A stretch of DNA of 8,296 nt from the NCBI GenBank assembly GCA_955652635.1, contig CATPBN010000141.1, forward strand, positions 1-8,296, read 5' to 3'. Source of the stretch: an uncultured Gemmatimonadaceae bacterium. GTDB taxonomy: Bacteria > Gemmatimonadota > Gemmatimonadetes > Gemmatimonadales > Gemmatimonadaceae. A program made the translations under genes and the position numbers. Below, piece after piece: positions 6,554-8,296 of the stretch; the first letter of the stretch is position 1; every line of letters begins with the position of its first letter. The notes beneath the pieces were generated by a model, which saw only the letters and a list, made by a program, of their open reading frames with translations, was not told the origin of the DNA and searched no databases.

Positions 6554-7601
6554 CTTGGAACGCCGTGGTCAGATCCGCGCTCGGCGCGGGCGATGCGCCC
6601 AGGCCAGGTGCGTCCGACAGTTTGATTGACCCCGCGACGATGGACGTCCCGCGGAATGGATCGGTCGCCAGGAGCGCGGCTCCATCGAAGTCGGCGGCGT
6701 CGAGAAGAGGGGCGATCTGCGCAATAGCGGAGATCCCCAGCGAGCTCTCGATCATGCATCCCGCCATCACCTGCAGGTCGAGGGCGCGGGCGGTGTGCAC
6801 CATGCGCATGGCTTCTCTGAGGCTGCCACACTTGGCCAGCTTGATGTTGATTCCATCTACCGCTCCGGCAAGCTTGGGAATGTCGGTAGCGACAAGACAC
6901 GACTCGTCAGCAAAAACGGGCAACTTGGCTCGTTTGCGGACGAATCGAAGTCCCTCGATGTCGTTCCCCGCAACCGGCTGCTCGAGCATCTCGACGCCCT
7001 GCTCCACGAGGAACTCGCTCATCCGCACCGCGTGCTTCGCCGTCCACGCCGCATTGGCGTCGACGCGCAGCCGCTTGCCCGGCGCGGCATCGCGAATGAT
7101 ACGGACAATTTCCATGTCCCGGTCCGTTCCCAGCTTGATCTTGAGAATCGGATACTCGCGCGCTTCCCACACACGCTGCTCGAGCTCATGGTTCTCGGCG
7201 ATGGCGATCGTAAAGCTCGATTGCGGCGCGGTTGCCGGATCGAGACCCCAGATTCGGTGAACCGGAAGTCCCAGACGCTTTCCGACCAGGTCGTGGAGGG
7301 CGGAGCTCACAGCGCTCTTCGCTGAGGCATTGCCGCGAAGGGCGCGGTTCAACTGGGCCTCGATGGATTCCAGCGACATCGGATCGGCGCGTTCGAGTAG
7401 CGGCTTGAACTGTCCGAGCGCCGCGATGACGGTGGCGACCGACTCACCGTAATAGCGATTGGGGGCCGCTTCGCCGAAACCCTCCAGTCCATGGTCGTCG
7501 GTGATGCGCACTATGACGTTTCGATGGTGCGCATACCCACCTCGAGCTATGACGAACGGGTGCGTTGGCTTGAGCTCGATTGTCTGGTGCGAGAGCTTCA
7601 T
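6546..7601 (-). CDS. Dipeptide epimerase, enolase superfamily (L-Ala-D/L-Glu epimerase type)
   Basis: A 351-residue enzyme of the muconate-lactonising branch of the enolase superfamily, which interconverts L and D configuration of the second residue of a dipeptide. The classic substrate is L-Ala-D-Glu from peptidoglycan recycling. The N-terminal capping domain (about 1-120) contains THPFVIARGG and a flexible loop. The barrel carries the acid/base pair Lys154 and Lys156 (ILKIKLG), metal ligands Asp181 (RVDANAAW), Glu207 (MLEQPV) and Asp232 (FADES), and the opposite-face Lys254 (NIKLAKCG; Lys257 is the alternative). Strand seven shows MIESSLG, and the last strand region has DFD (304-306), the DxD pattern that binds the dipeptide amino group in characterised dipeptide epimerases. 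That motif is the main reason to prefer this call over muconate cycloisomerase or N-succinylamino-acid racemase. Exact dipeptide specificity cannot be read. The start ATG overlaps the upstream kinase stop (ATGA), and the 3' end overlaps priA by 8 bases. Confidence 0.9.
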   Translation of the reverse strand: MKLSHQTIELKPTHPFVIARGGYAHHRNVIVRITDDHGLEGFGEAAPNRYYGESVATVIAALGQFKPLLERADPMSLESIEAQLNRALRGNASAKSAVSSALHDLVGKRLGLPVHRIWGLDPATAPQSSFTIAIAENHELEQRVWEAREYPILKIKLGTDRDMEIVRIIRDAAPGKRLRVDANAAWTAKHAVRMSEFLVEQGVEMLEQPVAGNDIEGLRFVRKRAKLPVFADESCLVATDIPKLAGAVDGINIKLAKCGSLREAMRMVHTARALDLQVMAGCMIESSLGISAIAQIAPLLDAADFDGAALLATDPFRGTSIVAGSIKLSDAPGLGASPAPSADLTTAFQGA

Positions 7602-8296
7602 CCGGCAGCGACGGTGGCTGTTGCGCGTGCGGTGCGGGCCATGCGGAACTCGTGATGCGACGATGCGCCTGACAGAAAGTTAATGAGCGCGTCGGCGAGA
7701 TCGTTGCCGCGCTCGAACCTGTGAGAGGGATTCTTCTCCAGGCAACGCATGACGATCGCCGCGAGCTGTGGCGGGATTTTCGATTCGACGACGTCGGGTG
7801 ACACTGCGGTCTCCGTCACGTGCTTGTAGCTGATCGAATAGCTGTCCGCGCCGTCGAAGGGCGGGAACCCGAGTAGCGTTTCGTACATCACGACGCCAAG
7901 TCCGTATATATCGCTGCGACCATCGAGGAGCTTTCCCCTGGCCTGCTCCGGGGACATGTAGTGCGGCGTGCCCATGACGTTCCCGCTGCCCGTCATGCGG
8001 CTTCGGAAGTGGCCCGTGGCGATTCCGAAGTCAGTCACCAGTGCGTTCTCGTCCTCGTCGAAAAGAATGTTATCCGGCTTGATGTCGCGGTGAACGAGAC
8101 CTCGGCGGTGCGCGTAGTCGAGGCCCGTCGCGACCTGGGCGGCGACAGCCGCTGTGGTCTCCGGCGTAAGGGATCGGTGACCGCCGATCCGATCGCTCAG
8201 CGTTCCACGGGCGAGATACGGCATCACCAGCCAGACGTGATCGTCGACCATTCCGAAGTCGATGATCTTGCAGATGTGCGGGTGCATCAGCTGCGC
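7598..8296 (-). CDS. Serine/threonine protein kinase, Hanks type (5' end outside window)
   Basis: The C-terminal two-thirds of a eukaryotic-like Ser/Thr kinase catalytic domain. The frame is open to the window edge, and the ATG at 8287 is internal: it begins the conserved MHPHI element that precedes strand 4, so the glycine loop, catalytic Lys and helix-C Glu lie outside. Counting from that Met, the catalytic loop HRDIKPDN is at 66-73, DFG at 86-88, the activation segment ends GTPHYMSPEQARG (106-118), and SDIYGLG at 125-131 anchors helix F. The RD motif and the Thr-rich activation segment indicate an active, autophosphorylating kinase. The protein ends about 30 residues after the kinase core, in a basic Ala/Thr/Arg tail. 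It has no transmembrane helix and no PASTA or TPR repeats, so it is probably soluble unless something precedes the catalytic domain. Its stop overlaps the epimerase start by 4 bases. Its targets are not evident. Confidence 0.95.
   Translation of the reverse strand, partial: AQLMHPHICKIIDFGMVDDHVWLVMPYLARGTLSDRIGGHRSLTPETTAAVAAQVATGLDYAHRRGLVHRDIKPDNILFDEDENALVTDFGIATGHFRSRMTGSGNVMGTPHYMSPEQARGKLLDGRSDIYGLGVVMYETLLGFPPFDGADSYSISYKHVTETAVSPDVVESKIPPQLAAIVMRCLEKNPSHRFERGNDLADALINFLSGASSHHEFRMARTARATATVAAG

Noticed and set aside
6795..7325. 176-codon plus-strand frame opposite the dipeptide epimerase
   Set aside because: Also codon-aligned with the real gene on the other strand; no recognisable domain and no sign of its own ribosome site.
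8285..8287. ATG at 8287 as the true start of the kinase
   Set aside because: The frame continues open to the window edge with conserved-looking residues (Ala-Gln-Leu), and the Met sits in the middle of the kinase fold. Starting there would remove the nucleotide-binding lobe.

Overview
The window is GC-rich, gene-dense bacterial chromosome. It holds eight protein genes, two of them cut by the window edges, and no tRNA, rRNA, CRISPR array, insertion sequence or phage gene that I can see. The very high G/C at third codon positions, the many GTG starts and the mix of a soluble Ser/Thr kinase, a dipeptide epimerase and a TIGR00300-type protein suggest a free-living soil or sediment bacterium. Gemmatimonadota is my best guess, but it rests on general resemblance and cannot be proved from this sequence.

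Left arm (about 1-2558, plus strand): the catalytic end of a sensor histidine kinase is followed without a gap by a stand-alone receiver-domain response regulator. Next comes a large alkaline-phosphatase-superfamily phosphohydrolase. Its only in-frame conventional start upstream of the fold lies 73 bases inside the regulator gene. A strong hairpin begins one base after the regulator stop codon, so the phosphohydrolase frame either reads through it or starts after it.

Middle (2559-2661): the two arms converge. The short gap contains an 11-of-12 bp inverted repeat, probably a terminator shared by both arms.

Right arm (8296 down to 2662, minus strand): five genes run in one direction with overlaps of 4, 8 and 4 bases and one 17-base gap, so they look like one translationally coupled operon. 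In transcription order they are a Ser/Thr protein kinase (5' end outside the window), an enolase-superfamily dipeptide epimerase, the replication-restart helicase PriA, a TIGR00300-family (LOR/SDH-region) protein related to archaeal ornithine cyclodeaminase, and a 159-residue protein of unknown function. The epimerase suggests reuse of cell-wall peptides and the TIGR00300 protein suggests amino-acid conversion. PriA is housekeeping and the kinase could be a regulator. How the five cooperate, if they do, is not known. The least described parts are the TIGR00300 gene with its coupled small partner, and the two-component/phosphohydrolase junction.
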